Source: Thalassomonas actiniarum (lineage in GTDB: Bacteria > Pseudomonadota > Gammaproteobacteria > Enterobacterales > Alteromonadaceae). Taken from it: 64,000 nt of DNA. Location: assembly GCF_000948975.2 (NCBI RefSeq), contig NZ_CP059735.1:4092001-4156000 (forward strand), in the 5' to 3' direction. This document shows, one piece after another, positions 35,833-45,164 of this stretch. Within the stretch, counting starts at the first letter, position 1, and each line of letters opens with the position of its first letter. The notes beneath the pieces are model-generated. The model was not told the origin of the DNA. It was given only the letters and a program-made list of their open reading frames with translations, and did not search any database. The position numbers were made by a program, and so were the translations under genes.

Positions 35833-36729
35833 TTAACCGACACTTTCTTCACCCGCAAGCCAGGCCTGCTTGCGTTCAAACAGCTCCACCACAAATTCCC
35901 TGAACTTACGCAAGCGGGTAACTTCCCGCAAATCAGGATGAGATAATAACCAAATTTCATGATTGAGCAGCACCGGAGCGTTTGGCAACCGGTAAATGCC
36001 CTCACAAGCATCGCCGAGAAAACAGGGCAACATCGCCATACCAATACCGGCCCGTACTGCCGCCACCTGAGAGCCAGCCTGATCCATACTGTATTGCGCG
36101 GGTATATCCGGATAAGGAGAAGCTTTCACCCATTGGGGAAAACGATCTGTCTCGCCCCACCCCAACCAGCGGGCACCGGAGTCGGGATCAGACAAGTCAT
36201 GATTTGCCAGATAATCATCGCTGGCATAGAAACAGGTGGCAACCGAAGCCACTTTACGGCCGATCAGGGGCTGCGGCGGCGGATTACCAAATCCCATAAA
36301 ACGCAGGGCAATATCACTTTCCCGCCGCATCAATTCAAAAACATTACTGGAGACAGAAAACTCAATATTAATATCCGGGTACTTACGGGTAAAATTCACC
36401 ATTTCCGGGATCAAAATTTGATTGGCGATATTATCAGGCATGGTCAGCCGGATAAGACCGCTAAGTTCAGTATCCCGGCCGTGCAGGTGCAGCTCGGCGC
36501 TGACTAAAGCATCTTCGGCCTGCTCTGCGTACTCCATCATCGAGCGCCCTTCTGTTGTCAAGGTATAGCCGCCGACATTACGGTCAAATAGCCGGGTGCC
36601 TAAATCCGATTCCAGGTTATCCACCCGTCTTGATACCGTGGAATGACTAACCCCTAATAATTGCGCCGTTGCCCGGGCACTGCCGGAGCGCGCCACCGAA
36701 AGAAAAAACTGGACATCATCCCAGCTCAT
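35833..36729 (-). CDS. LysR-family transcriptional regulator
   Basis: About 298 aa. Residues 1-60 are a LysR winged helix ('WDDVQFFLSVARSGSARATAQ', 'LGVSHSTVSRRVDNLE', LGTRLFDR). The remaining part is the two-lobed co-inducer domain ('LIRLTMPDNIANQILIPEM'), close to the HTH-type regulators of the 'DVQFFLAVAR' group. The first ATG in frame is 36729; an upstream GTG adds six residues and has no ribosome site. It faces the SDR gene end in the same direction, with a 178-bp gap, so it is probably a separate unit. Its target is unknown; the divergently placed SDR/TetR pair has its own regulator. Confidence 0.9.
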   Translation of the reverse strand: MSWDDVQFFLSVARSGSARATAQLLGVSHSTVSRRVDNLESDLGTRLFDRNVGGYTLTTEGRSMMEYAEQAEDALVSAELHLHGRDTELSGLIRLTMPDNIANQILIPEMVNFTRKYPDINIEFSVSSNVFELMRRESDIALRFMGFGNPPPQPLIGRKVASVATCFYASDDYLANHDLSDPDSGARWLGWGETDRFPQWVKASPYPDIPAQYSMDQAGSQVAAVRAGIGMAMLPCFLGDACEGIYRLPNAPVLLNHEIWLLSHPDLREVTRLRKFREFVVELFERKQAWLAGEESVG

Positions 36730-36924
36730 GGACGATTTATGCACCACTTGACCTCATCATCAATATATCGTTGCATAAAGTGTCCACTGAAGCTTTCCTC
36801 CAGTCAAGTGAACATATAAACCTTGTTGCTGAAGAAACGCTTGTAAATGCTTGCAAACCAGGCGGAAATGCTCATGACCGTTTCCGCCTTGAGGCTTGCC
36901 CTTTAAGAACCGGGTTGCTTATTG

Positions 36925-37662
36925 CTAAGCACTAAGCGTTTCGGGGATAAGCGCCCCGGCATAACCCTGATATGCCGCTTCAAACTGCTTGGACACAGTA
37001 TCCGGGAATAAATGAAAATCACCAGCAGCCAGTGCATTAACTATGCCCTCGGAAACCGAAGCGGTTGAGTCGGCTTCGCCCTCGAATCCTGCCTGAGCCG
37101 CCATATCCGTGGCAATCGGTCCCGGGTGTACGCTCAAGACACTCACCCCTTTAGGTGCAAGTTGTTCACGTATGCCCTGAGTAATGGAATATGAAGCCGC
37201 TTTAGAGGCAGAATAGGTTGATAACTCGGCAAAGTTTTTGATCGAAGCCACCGAGTTAAGTTGTACCAGGGCGCCCTGATTTTGCTCTAAAATAGCAGCA
37301 AAAGCTTTGGCTACCCGGATCAGGCCAAAAACATTCACATCCAGCTCTTTCGATAACGCCTCTTCGGCATGCTCACTCAAGGAATTTGCCGGCATCAGTA
37401 CCCCGGCATTATTGACCAGTACATCAACATCACCGGCCTGAGCCGCCGCCAGCTGGATGGAAGCATTGTCGGAAACATCAAGCTGCAGGCTAACCACCCT
37501 GTCGCCATACTCCTGTTCAAGTGCCTTGGTCGACTCAATATCTCGCACCGCCAGATACACTTTTTTCGCCCCGTGGTTAAGGAAAGATTCGACAATGGCT
37601 TTACCTATGCCGCGATTGGCTCCTGTAACCAATGCCACTTTATTACTGATTGAAAAACCCAT
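36925..37662 (-). CDS. SDR-family NAD(P)-dependent oxidoreductase
   Basis: A 245-aa classical short-chain dehydrogenase. The cofactor motif is TGANRGIGKAI near residue 14, NNAGV near 86, the catalytic Ser in 'LNSVASIKNF', and YSASK gives Tyr and Lys near 150. The Asp/Arg pattern after strand 2 (VRDIES) suggests NADP preference. It probably reduces an aldehyde or ketone, possibly for detoxification. GGAG lies upstream of the ATG. It is divergent from a TetR gene across an intergenic region with two matching palindromes, so it is most likely repressed by that TetR protein. Confidence 0.93.
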   Translation of the reverse strand: MGFSISNKVALVTGANRGIGKAIVESFLNHGAKKVYLAVRDIESTKALEQEYGDRVVSLQLDVSDNASIQLAAAQAGDVDVLVNNAGVLMPANSLSEHAEEALSKELDVNVFGLIRVAKAFAAILEQNQGALVQLNSVASIKNFAELSTYSASKAASYSITQGIREQLAPKGVSVLSVHPGPIATDMAAQAGFEGEADSTASVSEGIVNALAAGDFHLFPDTVSKQFEAAYQGYAGALIPETLSA

Positions 37663-37764
37663 AACGCTTCTCCAAAACTTTTATTAAAAAGGGATAGTTG
37701 CATAAACAACTAAATGACTCACTCAAACAAATAACTGCACCACCGATGGTGTCTCAATATTCTG

Positions 37765-37804
37765 TACCGATCGGTAAGATTGAAAAGAATTATACCTATC
37801 GGTA
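37765..37804. promoter_or_regulatory. Two palindromic TetR operators
   Basis: TACCGATCGGTA (37765-37776) is a perfect 12-bp palindrome, and TACCTATCGGTA (37793-37804) differs by one base, with centres 28 bp apart. Both lie between the SDR and TetR genes and overlap the likely promoters. A weaker relative, CACCGATGGTG, is at 37741-37751. These are the likely binding sites of the adjacent TetR protein. Confidence 0.8.
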
Positions 37805-37847
37805 CAATACTGTCAACACGAATTTTTAAGACGATAAAAGGGTAGAT

Positions 37848-38447
37848 ATGGCCGGAGGCAGAAAACTTGAATTTGATAAGCAGCAAGCTTTAGAGGCAGC
37901 CATGCAGGTGTTTTGGCAAAAAGGCTACCTCGGCGCTTCACTTTCAGATCTCACCTCAAGCATGGGCATCAATAAACCCAGCATGTACAGCACCTTTGGC
38001 AACAAGGAAAAGCTGTTCCTGCAAGCGACCAAGCATTACATTGAAAACCATGGCAAAATTCATGTCGCCTGTTTGTCTTTGCCGGATACCAGCTTAAGGG
38101 AACGGTTAAAAAAATTCTTAAGCTCAGTGATCAGCGCCCAGTTTGCAAGCTCAAATCCTAAAGGCTGTTATGTGATGTTATGCATGACAGAAGCCGCCAG
38201 CGGAGATATGCCCGAACAAGCACGGGAATTGATTGCAGAGGCTGCCGGACTTTTCCCGACATTATTGGAAAAGTTATTTAAACAAGACCCGGAGGCCATT
38301 TCATCAGGGCTGGATAAAAACGCCAAAAGCAATGCCCTCACCCTGGCAACCTTACTCAATGGCACTGCCGCTTTGGCCAGAGCCGATTATTGTCAGGCGG
38401 ATTTACAGCCGGTGATTGACAATACCCTCAATGGTATCGGACTTTAA
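37848..38447 (+). CDS. TetR-family repressor of the adjacent SDR gene
   Basis: A 199-aa regulator. Residues 10-60 form the HTH: 'EAAMQVFWQKGYLGASLSDL' then SSMGINKPSMYSTFGNKEKLF, the strict TetR signature. The C-terminal ligand domain contains 'GCYVMLCMTEAASGDMPEQA', as in the subgroup related to AcrR/YxaF-like repressors that sense electrophiles or small hydrophobic compounds. It is divergent from the SDR gene, and the operators lie 44-80 bp before its start, so it likely represses both genes until an inducer binds. Its stop is followed by a strong terminator. Confidence 0.93.
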   Translation: MAGGRKLEFDKQQALEAAMQVFWQKGYLGASLSDLTSSMGINKPSMYSTFGNKEKLFLQATKHYIENHGKIHVACLSLPDTSLRERLKKFLSSVISAQFASSNPKGCYVMLCMTEAASGDMPEQARELIAEAAGLFPTLLEKLFKQDPEAISSGLDKNAKSNALTLATLLNGTAALARADYCQADLQPVIDNTLNGIGL

Positions 38448-38460
38448 CAAACAGCATAAA

Positions 38461-38504
38461 AAAGAACAGCGAAACGGCGATAACCGTCTGCTGTTCTTTT
38501 TCCG
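38461..38504. terminator. Rho-independent terminator between convergent genes
   Basis: AAAGAACAGC (38461-38470) pairs with GCTGTTCTTT (38490-38499), with an inner ACGG/CCGT helix, and TTTTTCC follows. It ends the TetR gene and, having A-rich flanks, may also serve the GH16 gene from the other side. Confidence 0.82.
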
Positions 38505-38547
38505 GTTTTTTCTTAAGTAAAAAGCTCCCCCTTAAAAAGCGGAGTCA

Positions 38548-41427
38548 TTACGGCAAAAACTTAACATTATCCAGCTGATAAACCGCGCCTTGGGCTTTGC
38601 CCCATTCGGGGAAGATCAGTACCTTATCCACCTCGCTCAGATCTAAACCCAGTGCTGCCAGATCGGCTAACTTGAAGGTAAAATGTTGCCAGCTACCTAA
38701 TTCAGGCGCTTGCCCTTCGACACTTGCCGCCAGTTCCAGCTGAGCTGCAGAGCCATTTTTTCCTTCAACTTTCAGCAGTATCAATGCGCTGGCATCATTG
38801 GCGGCATTAACCAGCTTAAAGTCGAACTCAAGCGTGCCTTGGCTTATTGCGGTTAAGTCATGTTCAACATCGGCAATTAATCCGGAAACCGTACCCGACG
38901 GTCCGAAAAAGTCGACATTGATCACCTTGCCCTGATTGCTGTCGACCACTTCGCTGATGGCGGCATTGGCACAGCAATCCCAAAATGCCCAGTTTTGCTC
39001 TACCTGCTCTTGATACAAGGCCAGCTCAGTGGTGACGACAACAGGTGACGGCACAGCCGGCGGCAATTCGACATCAGCATCTTTATTCAGCCGGACATTA
39101 TCCACTTGCATTACCACCCCTTGCTGGTTGCCCCAGGCAGGGAAGATCACTAAGGGGGTATCTACTTTAGTCACATCAAGCGATGAACCGCCATGATTGA
39201 CCAAGTCGGCAATGGCGACTTGATAGGATGTCCAAACACCGATTTCTGGCGCAGCTATCGGATAATCTCCCGAGCTGCAGGGGTTACCACAATCCATTTT
39301 GATCATAAAGTCACGTGTTTCCCTGGGGTCGGCAAGCACTTTTAAATCAAATTCCAGGGTGGAAAACTCACTGACATCAAGCTGCAAAGGCGTACCGCTG
39401 TTATCTTGCTTGCCCTGAAAAAACACCACAGCTTCATCGGTATTAAAGCTCATCTGGGCAACATCACCCTGCCCGGTATCACCGCTGTCAACCAGCTCCA
39501 TATCCACTGAGCCGCTACCGACATATTGCAGATAATCAAAAGGCGCATGCAGGTTGCCATCAAAAATCACCGCACTGTCGACCTGTGCCAGGTTATATTC
39601 AAAGCGCACATTATCCAGCTGCAGCTTCATGGCCCCGGTCGGTTCAATAACGAAAGGATTGATGATATCGGTGATATCGGCAAAATTGCCCGGCGAGAAG
39701 CGATTGCCCCCTGCCAGTAATTCGGCAACAGGAATACGCACTTGCTGCCATTCATTTAGTGCCCCGACAGCAACCGTATAATCACTGACTGCAGGCCAGC
39801 CGCTGTCCAGCTTCACCAGTAACTCGCTGTTATCTGCCTGGCTGCTCACGTTCAAATCAAAGACCAGCTCGCCGTACTCCTGCCACAGGGCAAGGTTGAC
39901 CCGGGGGGCATAGGCAAAATAAAGGTTACCGGTTGCGCCGGCTTTATTTATCTCCAGTACCGTTCCCCGATCGTCAACAGCAACTTCCTGGTAGCTGATG
40001 GCGCCGTCCGGGTTGTAGCTGTTAAAGGCCAGACCTTTGTATAAGTTGTCGATATACAGGTCGAATACTGCCCCCTGGCCAAAGTTATCAACCGGATCCG
40101 GGAGCTCTGGCGGCTGGTGTCCTTCCACCAGCTCGGCATCCTCAGAAACCGTAGCACAACCGGCCCCGGTATCCGGACTGACGGAGCATTCATACACCCG
40201 GACATAATCTATCGCCAGAGTTTGCGGAAACGCAGATTCATCGATACCGGTATCATTGACATTGCCCGCCCAGGCACCGCCGACAGCAAGGTTTAACAGC
40301 ATATGAAAGCGCTGATCATAGGGGGCACTGCCGGGAGCATTAACCAAATCACCATCGTTATCGACATATTGGCTATACCAGCCGTTTTCCCTTTGGGTAG
40401 CATAATGCACGTCGTCTACATACCAGCGGATCTCCCCTTCCTGCCATTCAATGGCATAGACATGGTAATCGTCGGCAGGATTTGCGCCGCCGGGCAATTT
40501 ATATTCTGCTCCCGAATAAACATTTTCCGGCCAGGCTTTACCGTAATGCAAAGTGCCGTGCACCCGCCCTTCAAGCTCTCCTTCGGCGGCACCGTCTTCA
40601 TCCGACTGGGTTTTCAGGTTCACCGCTTCGACAATATCGATTTCACCGGAAGCCGCCCAGCCGCCGAAGACCCAGTCGGTAGGCAACATCCAGATCCCGC
40701 TCCAGCTGCCCTGCCCGTACGGCAATTTCGCTTTGATTTCAAAGCGCCCGTATTTCCAGTCCCCCTGATTCATGGTGCGTAATCTGGCGGAAGTATAGGG
40801 CAAAGTGGTAACACTGCCTAAATTGCCGTCGACATTATCCGGGCCGGTAAAATCTTCACGGCGGGCGATGATATTGAGTATGCCGTCACTGACAACTGTG
40901 TTCTCCGCCCGGTCGGTATAACATTGCTGCTCGTCGTTGCCGCCGCCCCAGCAATTGACCTCATGCTGCCATTTACTGAGATCTAAACTGTTACCGTCAA
41001 ATTCATCACTCCATACCAAGGTCCAGTTACCAGAGGCACTATTATCACTTTGCAGGGAGGCATCAAAACTCAATGCTTTTCTTTCAAGGGCAAAGTTAAC
41101 CACGAGGGTTGTGGTTTCATTGACGGCCAGTTGGGTATTTTCCAACTCAACATATGGAATACCCGACTCGGTTTCGCCGCTTTGACTGGTTAGCGCAATG
41201 CTGGCATTTTCAATCAGTACCCTCAGCGGCCCCTTGATCACGGCTGACGAATGATTGGTGATATCAAGCTGAACTGTGTATCCCCGGTTAATACGGTCAA
41301 AAACCGGTTGGGACTGAACGATAGCAATATCGTTTGAGGAAAAGTCTGCCCAGGCGGCAAAAGTGCTGGTTGTGGTTAATAACGCGATAGAACAAGCAAT
41401 GCCCTGCGCCGTTTTTGAAATTTTCAT
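38548..41427 (-). CDS. Secreted GH16 beta-glucanase (laminarinase-like) with C-terminal CBM-like domains
   Basis: About 959 aa. A signal peptide precedes an N-terminal Ig/CBM-like domain (about 30-125). A GH16 catalytic domain follows (about 130-415): 'VWSDEFDGNSLDLSKW', the active site GEIDIVEAVN with its two Glu, and 'RWYVDDVHYAT'. Three beta-sandwich modules of about 150 residues fill the C-terminus; each ends in 'QLDNVRF'-like strands, as in ExoP-type C-terminal domains. The enzyme probably cleaves beta-1,3-glucan such as algal laminarin. ATG 41427 has AAGGA 5 bases upstream, while ATG 41433 abuts it. It starts 51 bp after a PEP-CTERM gene and probably shares its transcript. Confidence 0.92.
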   Translation of the reverse strand: MKISKTAQGIACSIALLTTTSTFAAWADFSSNDIAIVQSQPVFDRINRGYTVQLDITNHSSAVIKGPLRVLIENASIALTSQSGETESGIPYVELENTQLAVNETTTLVVNFALERKALSFDASLQSDNSASGNWTLVWSDEFDGNSLDLSKWQHEVNCWGGGNDEQQCYTDRAENTVVSDGILNIIARREDFTGPDNVDGNLGSVTTLPYTSARLRTMNQGDWKYGRFEIKAKLPYGQGSWSGIWMLPTDWVFGGWAASGEIDIVEAVNLKTQSDEDGAAEGELEGRVHGTLHYGKAWPENVYSGAEYKLPGGANPADDYHVYAIEWQEGEIRWYVDDVHYATQRENGWYSQYVDNDGDLVNAPGSAPYDQRFHMLLNLAVGGAWAGNVNDTGIDESAFPQTLAIDYVRVYECSVSPDTGAGCATVSEDAELVEGHQPPELPDPVDNFGQGAVFDLYIDNLYKGLAFNSYNPDGAISYQEVAVDDRGTVLEINKAGATGNLYFAYAPRVNLALWQEYGELVFDLNVSSQADNSELLVKLDSGWPAVSDYTVAVGALNEWQQVRIPVAELLAGGNRFSPGNFADITDIINPFVIEPTGAMKLQLDNVRFEYNLAQVDSAVIFDGNLHAPFDYLQYVGSGSVDMELVDSGDTGQGDVAQMSFNTDEAVVFFQGKQDNSGTPLQLDVSEFSTLEFDLKVLADPRETRDFMIKMDCGNPCSSGDYPIAAPEIGVWTSYQVAIADLVNHGGSSLDVTKVDTPLVIFPAWGNQQGVVMQVDNVRLNKDADVELPPAVPSPVVVTTELALYQEQVEQNWAFWDCCANAAISEVVDSNQGKVINVDFFGPSGTVSGLIADVEHDLTAISQGTLEFDFKLVNAANDASALILLKVEGKNGSAAQLELAASVEGQAPELGSWQHFTFKLADLAALGLDLSEVDKVLIFPEWGKAQGAVYQLDNVKFLP

Positions 41428-41477
41428 GATCATCCTTTTATCGTTATTTATTTTTTGAATGTTTTATGGATTGAGTT

Positions 41478-42173
41478 TTAGTGTGCCTGTCGCCTGAACG
41501 TTGATAGTCCGGCCATGGCTAACACAAGCAGTAGCAACGTCTCTGGCTCGGGCACCTCGGCGACGATTTCCGTAAGGGATACCCTGTTAATCGCTAAACT
41601 CGAACCTGCTAAATCACTGGCGCCACTGTTGTCTGCCCCTATACCCAGCTGAAAGTCCAAAAACCAGCCGCTTTGGTTGGCAAAGTCACTGCTCAGTTCA
41701 AAGCTGAGGTTAAAAACCGATAAACCGTCGATACCTACGGGTGCCAGCAAATAACCGGGAGCGCCGGTTTCATCGGCATAAGCGCCGCTGCCATCGTTTA
41801 AACCGACGGCAAAATAATCGGCGATAAAACCTGAGTCCGAGCTGGTAAGTTCGCTGTCGACACTAAAGTCCAGGGTTAATAAAAAGCGGCTGTTTGCAGC
41901 ACCGGTTAAGTCCAACTCCTGAAACAGGGTATTGGCAAAAAACACATTGGTGTCCTGATAATCAACGTGGATGGATGCCGCACAGCCGGGGTTAACACCG
42001 GTAACGGTGAAATCCCCTCCCCCGAGATCGCCGACACCATCCGTGTCCTGGTGCCAGCCGTCAAGGCTGCAGGAGTCGGCAAAATTGCCATTGGTTATCA
42101 TCGCCGCCTGGGCTTGCCCCAACAGCAAAACAGCGCTTATCGGCACCAGATATTTCATTATTCTTATCATCAT
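41478..42173 (-). CDS. PEP-CTERM sorting-domain protein
   Basis: A 231-aa secreted protein with signal peptide (cleavage near AQA), a beta-sandwich-like middle (N-terminus 'GNFADSCSLDGWHQDT') and a C-terminal PEP-CTERM anchor VPEPETLLLLVLAMAGLSTF followed by RRQ. Exosortase would cut at PEP and release it to the envelope or matrix; no exosortase gene is in the window. It is followed by the GH16 gene after 50 bp, so they are likely an operon, and a LacI-type operator lies 121 bp upstream. I infer a role in glucan binding or surface display. Three near-adjacent ATGs make the start uncertain by five residues. Confidence 0.88.
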   Translation of the reverse strand: MMIRIMKYLVPISAVLLLGQAQAAMITNGNFADSCSLDGWHQDTDGVGDLGGGDFTVTGVNPGCAASIHVDYQDTNVFFANTLFQELDLTGAANSRFLLTLDFSVDSELTSSDSGFIADYFAVGLNDGSGAYADETGAPGYLLAPVGIDGLSVFNLSFELSSDFANQSGWFLDFQLGIGADNSGASDLAGSSLAINRVSLTEIVAEVPEPETLLLLVLAMAGLSTFRRQAH

Positions 42174-42293
42174 TGCTCCAATATCAAAGTCATCATTGTT
42201 TTATGTTTTTATTAGGTTATACGCCTGTTTTTATTTAACTTTCATCTTTACAGCGTGATTTTCTGATACCAGTGGCCGACAGAAAAGCAACAA

Positions 42294-42307
42294 TGAAAGC
42301 GCTTACA
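42294..42307. promoter_or_regulatory. LacI-family operator
   Basis: TGAAAGCGCTTACA is a near-perfect palindrome centred on CG, with the AAGCGCTT core of LacI-family sites such as those of sugar-utilisation regulators. It lies upstream of the PEP-CTERM and GH16 genes. A LacI regulator gene is not in this window. Confidence 0.65.
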
Positions 42308-42477
42308 TTTAAGCAAGTCGAGATTATATGATGAACATTAAATGATCAACTCTAATCTTTGTTTTTGTGTTTCAGAAAGGTGTTACCGGAGCTATTGCCA
42401 GGAGAAAAAGAAAGGAATAAATGATGAATCTAGGGAAAGTTCTTTTTAGCCTTATAACTTTCCCTATAACAAAACAC

Positions 42478-42515
42478 TTAAAGCATTACCATAAACAGAT
42501 AATGCTTTAAATTTT
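42478..42515. terminator. Terminator hairpin of the second PEP-CTERM gene
   Basis: TTAAAGCATTA (42478-42488) and TAATGCTTTAA (42500-42510) form an 11-bp stem with T-runs on both sides. It lies just past the stop of the leftward PEP-CTERM gene at 42523. Confidence 0.7.
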
Positions 42516-42522
42516 TGAACGG

Positions 42523-43218
42523 TTAAGAATATTTCTTAAAGCGGCGAAAACTTAAACCAGCAACCCCTAGAGCCAAAATAGCTAAACTTGATGGCTCTGG
42601 AACCTCTGTAGTTGATGAAGAGTCACCACGAACCAGCATAGTACTGAAACTTGCCCCTGTACTGGTTCTTAAATGTTCAATTGTTGTTCCCCAGCCCCAA
42701 TTTACCGTGACATGGTCATCAAAGCCCGTCTCGTCATAGTTTCTCCATACCAGATAACCGAGGTCACCATTACTATCTTCAAATAAAGCATGAGTATTAT
42801 CTGCAGCACCATCGGCACCTCCCATAGCATCAAAAACAGCTTGAAAACTGGACTCACCATACTGTTGGCGGACATTGAGATCATTCCTTGATTTACCGAT
42901 AGCATGGGGAGAAACGCTATCCGGGTACTCTGCCCATTTATATGAAATGTCATAAAAAGCATTGTAATGAAGCGTTATTACTTCGCTTTCGGTTGGCAAA
43001 CGCCAGCCATCATAGAGCAGCCCGCTTGCCAGATTTTCGACCACTGAATTATGGGATTGACCCGCAGTTATATTAAAATCCATCCACTCTAATTGAGTAT
43101 CCTGATCAATAAAACTATCATTATCGGTATCAATAATACCTGCTTGGGCAACATTGGCCATACAACTTATAGTGATAACGGAGGCTGCCAATGCAGCACA
43201 AAAACCGGTTATTTTCAT
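42523..43218 (-). CDS. PEP-CTERM protein with DUF1566-like domain
   Basis: A 231-aa secreted protein. The signal peptide runs to about residue 26 (ANVAQAG). The middle contains the DUF1566/Lcl-type pattern: 'DTQLEWMDFNITAGQSHN', 'GWRLPTESEVITL' and 'YLVWRNYDETGF'. The C-terminus is VPEPSSLAILALGVAGLSF followed by RRFKKYS, a full PEP-CTERM sorting signal. It would be processed by an exosortase coded elsewhere. It is a separate unit from the other PEP-CTERM gene, with its own terminator. Its function is unknown; the DUF1566 fold is often found on surface proteins. Confidence 0.87.
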   Translation of the reverse strand: MKITGFCAALAASVITISCMANVAQAGIIDTDNDSFIDQDTQLEWMDFNITAGQSHNSVVENLASGLLYDGWRLPTESEVITLHYNAFYDISYKWAEYPDSVSPHAIGKSRNDLNVRQQYGESSFQAVFDAMGGADGAADNTHALFEDSNGDLGYLVWRNYDETGFDDHVTVNWGWGTTIEHLRTSTGASFSTMLVRGDSSSTTEVPEPSSLAILALGVAGLSFRRFKKYS

Positions 43219-43516
43219 AAATGGATCCTTTAAATATCAGTGCTTAATACTTGGTTGGTAAAATCACTACTTTACAAGTTTGCAAAATAGTTAATTTCAT
43301 AAGCTATTTATATGCCAAGAGTAAAAGTCTCTATAAATCATTACGTTACCTGACTAAGGATAGACAGCTGATTCAAATTTAAGAAAAGTTAATTTTTTGT
43401 CAATAAGTTGACTGGATTAAAGCACTGGTTTGTTCATACAGCACCTTCCTAAACAAGAAGTGAGCACCGAAATTCAGTATCAGGTGCAGCAGGGGTGTCA
43501 GTAAAACATTCTCCGG
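43219..43516. other. Intergenic region
   Basis: About 300 AT-rich bases between two leftward genes. It should hold the PEP-CTERM promoter. I see no further feature. Confidence 0.4.
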
Positions 43517-44536
43517 TTATTGTGATAAACTCAGGCACTTTAACAGCTCTGCAATATTTTTTATGACCCTCTTTTCCGGGCCGGCAACGGATTTCAACGC
43601 TAAAATTAACTTTTGTTCATCACTGATAAAAGATTGGGCAATACGCTCTTCCAAATATGCACCGGCTAATCTCGGCTTCCATCTGCCGGTATTTTCGGCT
43701 TCATCAAACGGCACCAGCACAGGCTTGATCAACGCCTCATAATCGGGCTGGACAAAAAAGGGAATGCTGGTGCGGGGCGTATGCCGCATAACTTCAACCC
43801 GGTGGGGATTAGAAATGTATTTTCCCCCGCTGATGAACTCCATCATGTCACCGACATTAACGATCAAGTCATCTGCACTGGCGTCAGCCGACAGCCATTG
43901 CCCCTGCCGGGTTTTGACCTGTAGCCCGGGATTACCGTCATGAAGCAATAAAGTGATCAAGCCATAATCTGTGTGCTCGCCACAACCTAGCATTGCCTGT
44001 CGGGGTGCATTTTCAAGTACAGGATAATGGGCCAGCACCAAATTGCTCAAGGGCGCCTTGAAATTGTTTTTAAAAAAGTCGGCCGCCTGGCCGATAGTGA
44101 GCGCAAAACATTCCAGCAGAAATTGCGCCACTTGCATCACACTGTGGTAATAACTGAGCAGCACCTGTTGAAAGTACTCATTCCCTGCGGGCCAGTTGTT
44201 GGGGCCTAAAAAGGGGATCCGTTGCGGTAGTGGTTCTTCATCCGGGCTTTCCCAGCCCATCAGATAGGTCTCGCGGAAATCTTCAGGGCCGTAAGGATCT
44301 ATTTTCTCAGCCCCTACCCTGGCATATCCCCGGTGAAATTCTGACAGGGAAACAGCATCTTTCTCTTTTTGTTCGCTGCCAAAAAAGTCACGGCTGACAG
44401 CAAACAACTCGTTAATAAGACCTTGCTCTAAACCATGACCTGTTACCGCAAAAAAGCCGACCTGGCGGCAATGCCGGGAAATTTCATCTGCAATCCTGTC
44501 CCTTGCCCTGTCTTTGATATCAATTTTGGGGATCAT
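43517..44536 (-). CDS. 2-oxoglutarate/Fe(II) oxygenase, isopenicillin N synthase-like
   Basis: About 339 aa. The N-terminal DIOX_N segment ('IADEISRHCRQVGFFAVTGHG') is followed by a double-stranded beta-helix: GEHTDYGLITLL gives the His and Asp iron ligands, 'NPHRVEV' the second His, and 'RTSIPFF' the Arg and Ser that bind 2-oxoglutarate. It hydroxylates or desaturates a small molecule; members near plants' 2OG enzymes and bacterial IPNS-like proteins share this layout, so the substrate is open. ATG 44536 has AGGGA 9 bases upstream; ATG 44545 overlaps that site. It is a single gene with no obvious partners. Confidence 0.9.
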   Translation of the reverse strand: MIPKIDIKDRARDRIADEISRHCRQVGFFAVTGHGLEQGLINELFAVSRDFFGSEQKEKDAVSLSEFHRGYARVGAEKIDPYGPEDFRETYLMGWESPDEEPLPQRIPFLGPNNWPAGNEYFQQVLLSYYHSVMQVAQFLLECFALTIGQAADFFKNNFKAPLSNLVLAHYPVLENAPRQAMLGCGEHTDYGLITLLLHDGNPGLQVKTRQGQWLSADASADDLIVNVGDMMEFISGGKYISNPHRVEVMRHTPRTSIPFFVQPDYEALIKPVLVPFDEAENTGRWKPRLAGAYLEERIAQSFISDEQKLILALKSVAGPEKRVIKNIAELLKCLSLSQ

Positions 44537-44545
44537 AATAACCAT

Positions 44546-45002
44546 TCCCTGGTTAAGTTATTTGCGATGCCGATAAAAGATAAAAGTAGAACCTGTATGT
44601 CTTACCTGTTCTGCGGTGAGCATCACGTTACCCATATACTAGGATAATTTCATGACTTTACAGTATTTTATTTACTTTTTATCCGGATGATACTGTGGTT
44701 AACGGGCTATATTCGCGTTGACTGTTGCTGCCCTGTAACAAGTTATCAATTACTACTTTTATTCATACATTTCATATAGTTGACGTTTTCGTACTGCTAA
44801 CAATACAGTGCGGGTAATTAGCACAAATATTAAATGCCAACCCAGGGAGATTTTTCCGGTATTTTGTACTATCACTAACAGGTGAATTCCCCGTCAGCGG
44901 AGGTATTTAAAGAAGAGAACCAGCAGATAAACCAAGCGCTGCCCCTAAGTGCCGCAAACACTCAGAGACAGCTAACCACAACAGATAAAAGAGGTATCCA
45001 TC
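44546..45002. other. Long intergenic region upstream of the small ORF pair
   Basis: About 460 bases. The first 100 are the promoter region of the oxygenase. The last 150 bases before 45003 could be a long leader of the small operon. I see no stable hairpin with T-run, and no riboswitch that I recognise. Confidence 0.4.
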
Positions 45003-45164
45003 ATGGCTAAATCTAATGATATGTCAGAGTTTCAATCGGTTAAAGCTTACCTAACAGAAAGTTTAACAGAAAATATACCAGCCCCCATCACCAGGCAGCC
45101 ACCATCAGCTTATGCCAGCAACTATACACTGATAAGTCGCAAGGGAGGAAACTGCCATGTCTGA
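45003..45164 (+). CDS. Small hypothetical protein (53 aa)
   Basis: A 53-aa ORF starting MAKSNDMSEFQSVKAYLTES and ending in 'ISRKGGNCHV'. AGAGG lies 8 bases before the ATG and it overlaps the next ORF by 8 bases, with the next gene's ribosome site (AAGGGAGG) inside this frame. These point to a real, translationally coupled small gene. The middle is Pro/Ala-rich ('IPAPITRQPPSAYA') and unlikely to fold stably. I do not recognise it. Confidence 0.5.
   Translation: MAKSNDMSEFQSVKAYLTESLTENIPAPITRQPPSAYASNYTLISRKGGNCHV

Larger units (their letters stand above)
42174..42522. other. Intergenic region with LacI-type operator and terminator
   Basis: About 350 bases. It holds the promoter region of the PEP-CTERM/GH16 unit with a LacI-type operator and the terminator of the next gene, listed separately. 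No coding sequence seen. Confidence 0.6.
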
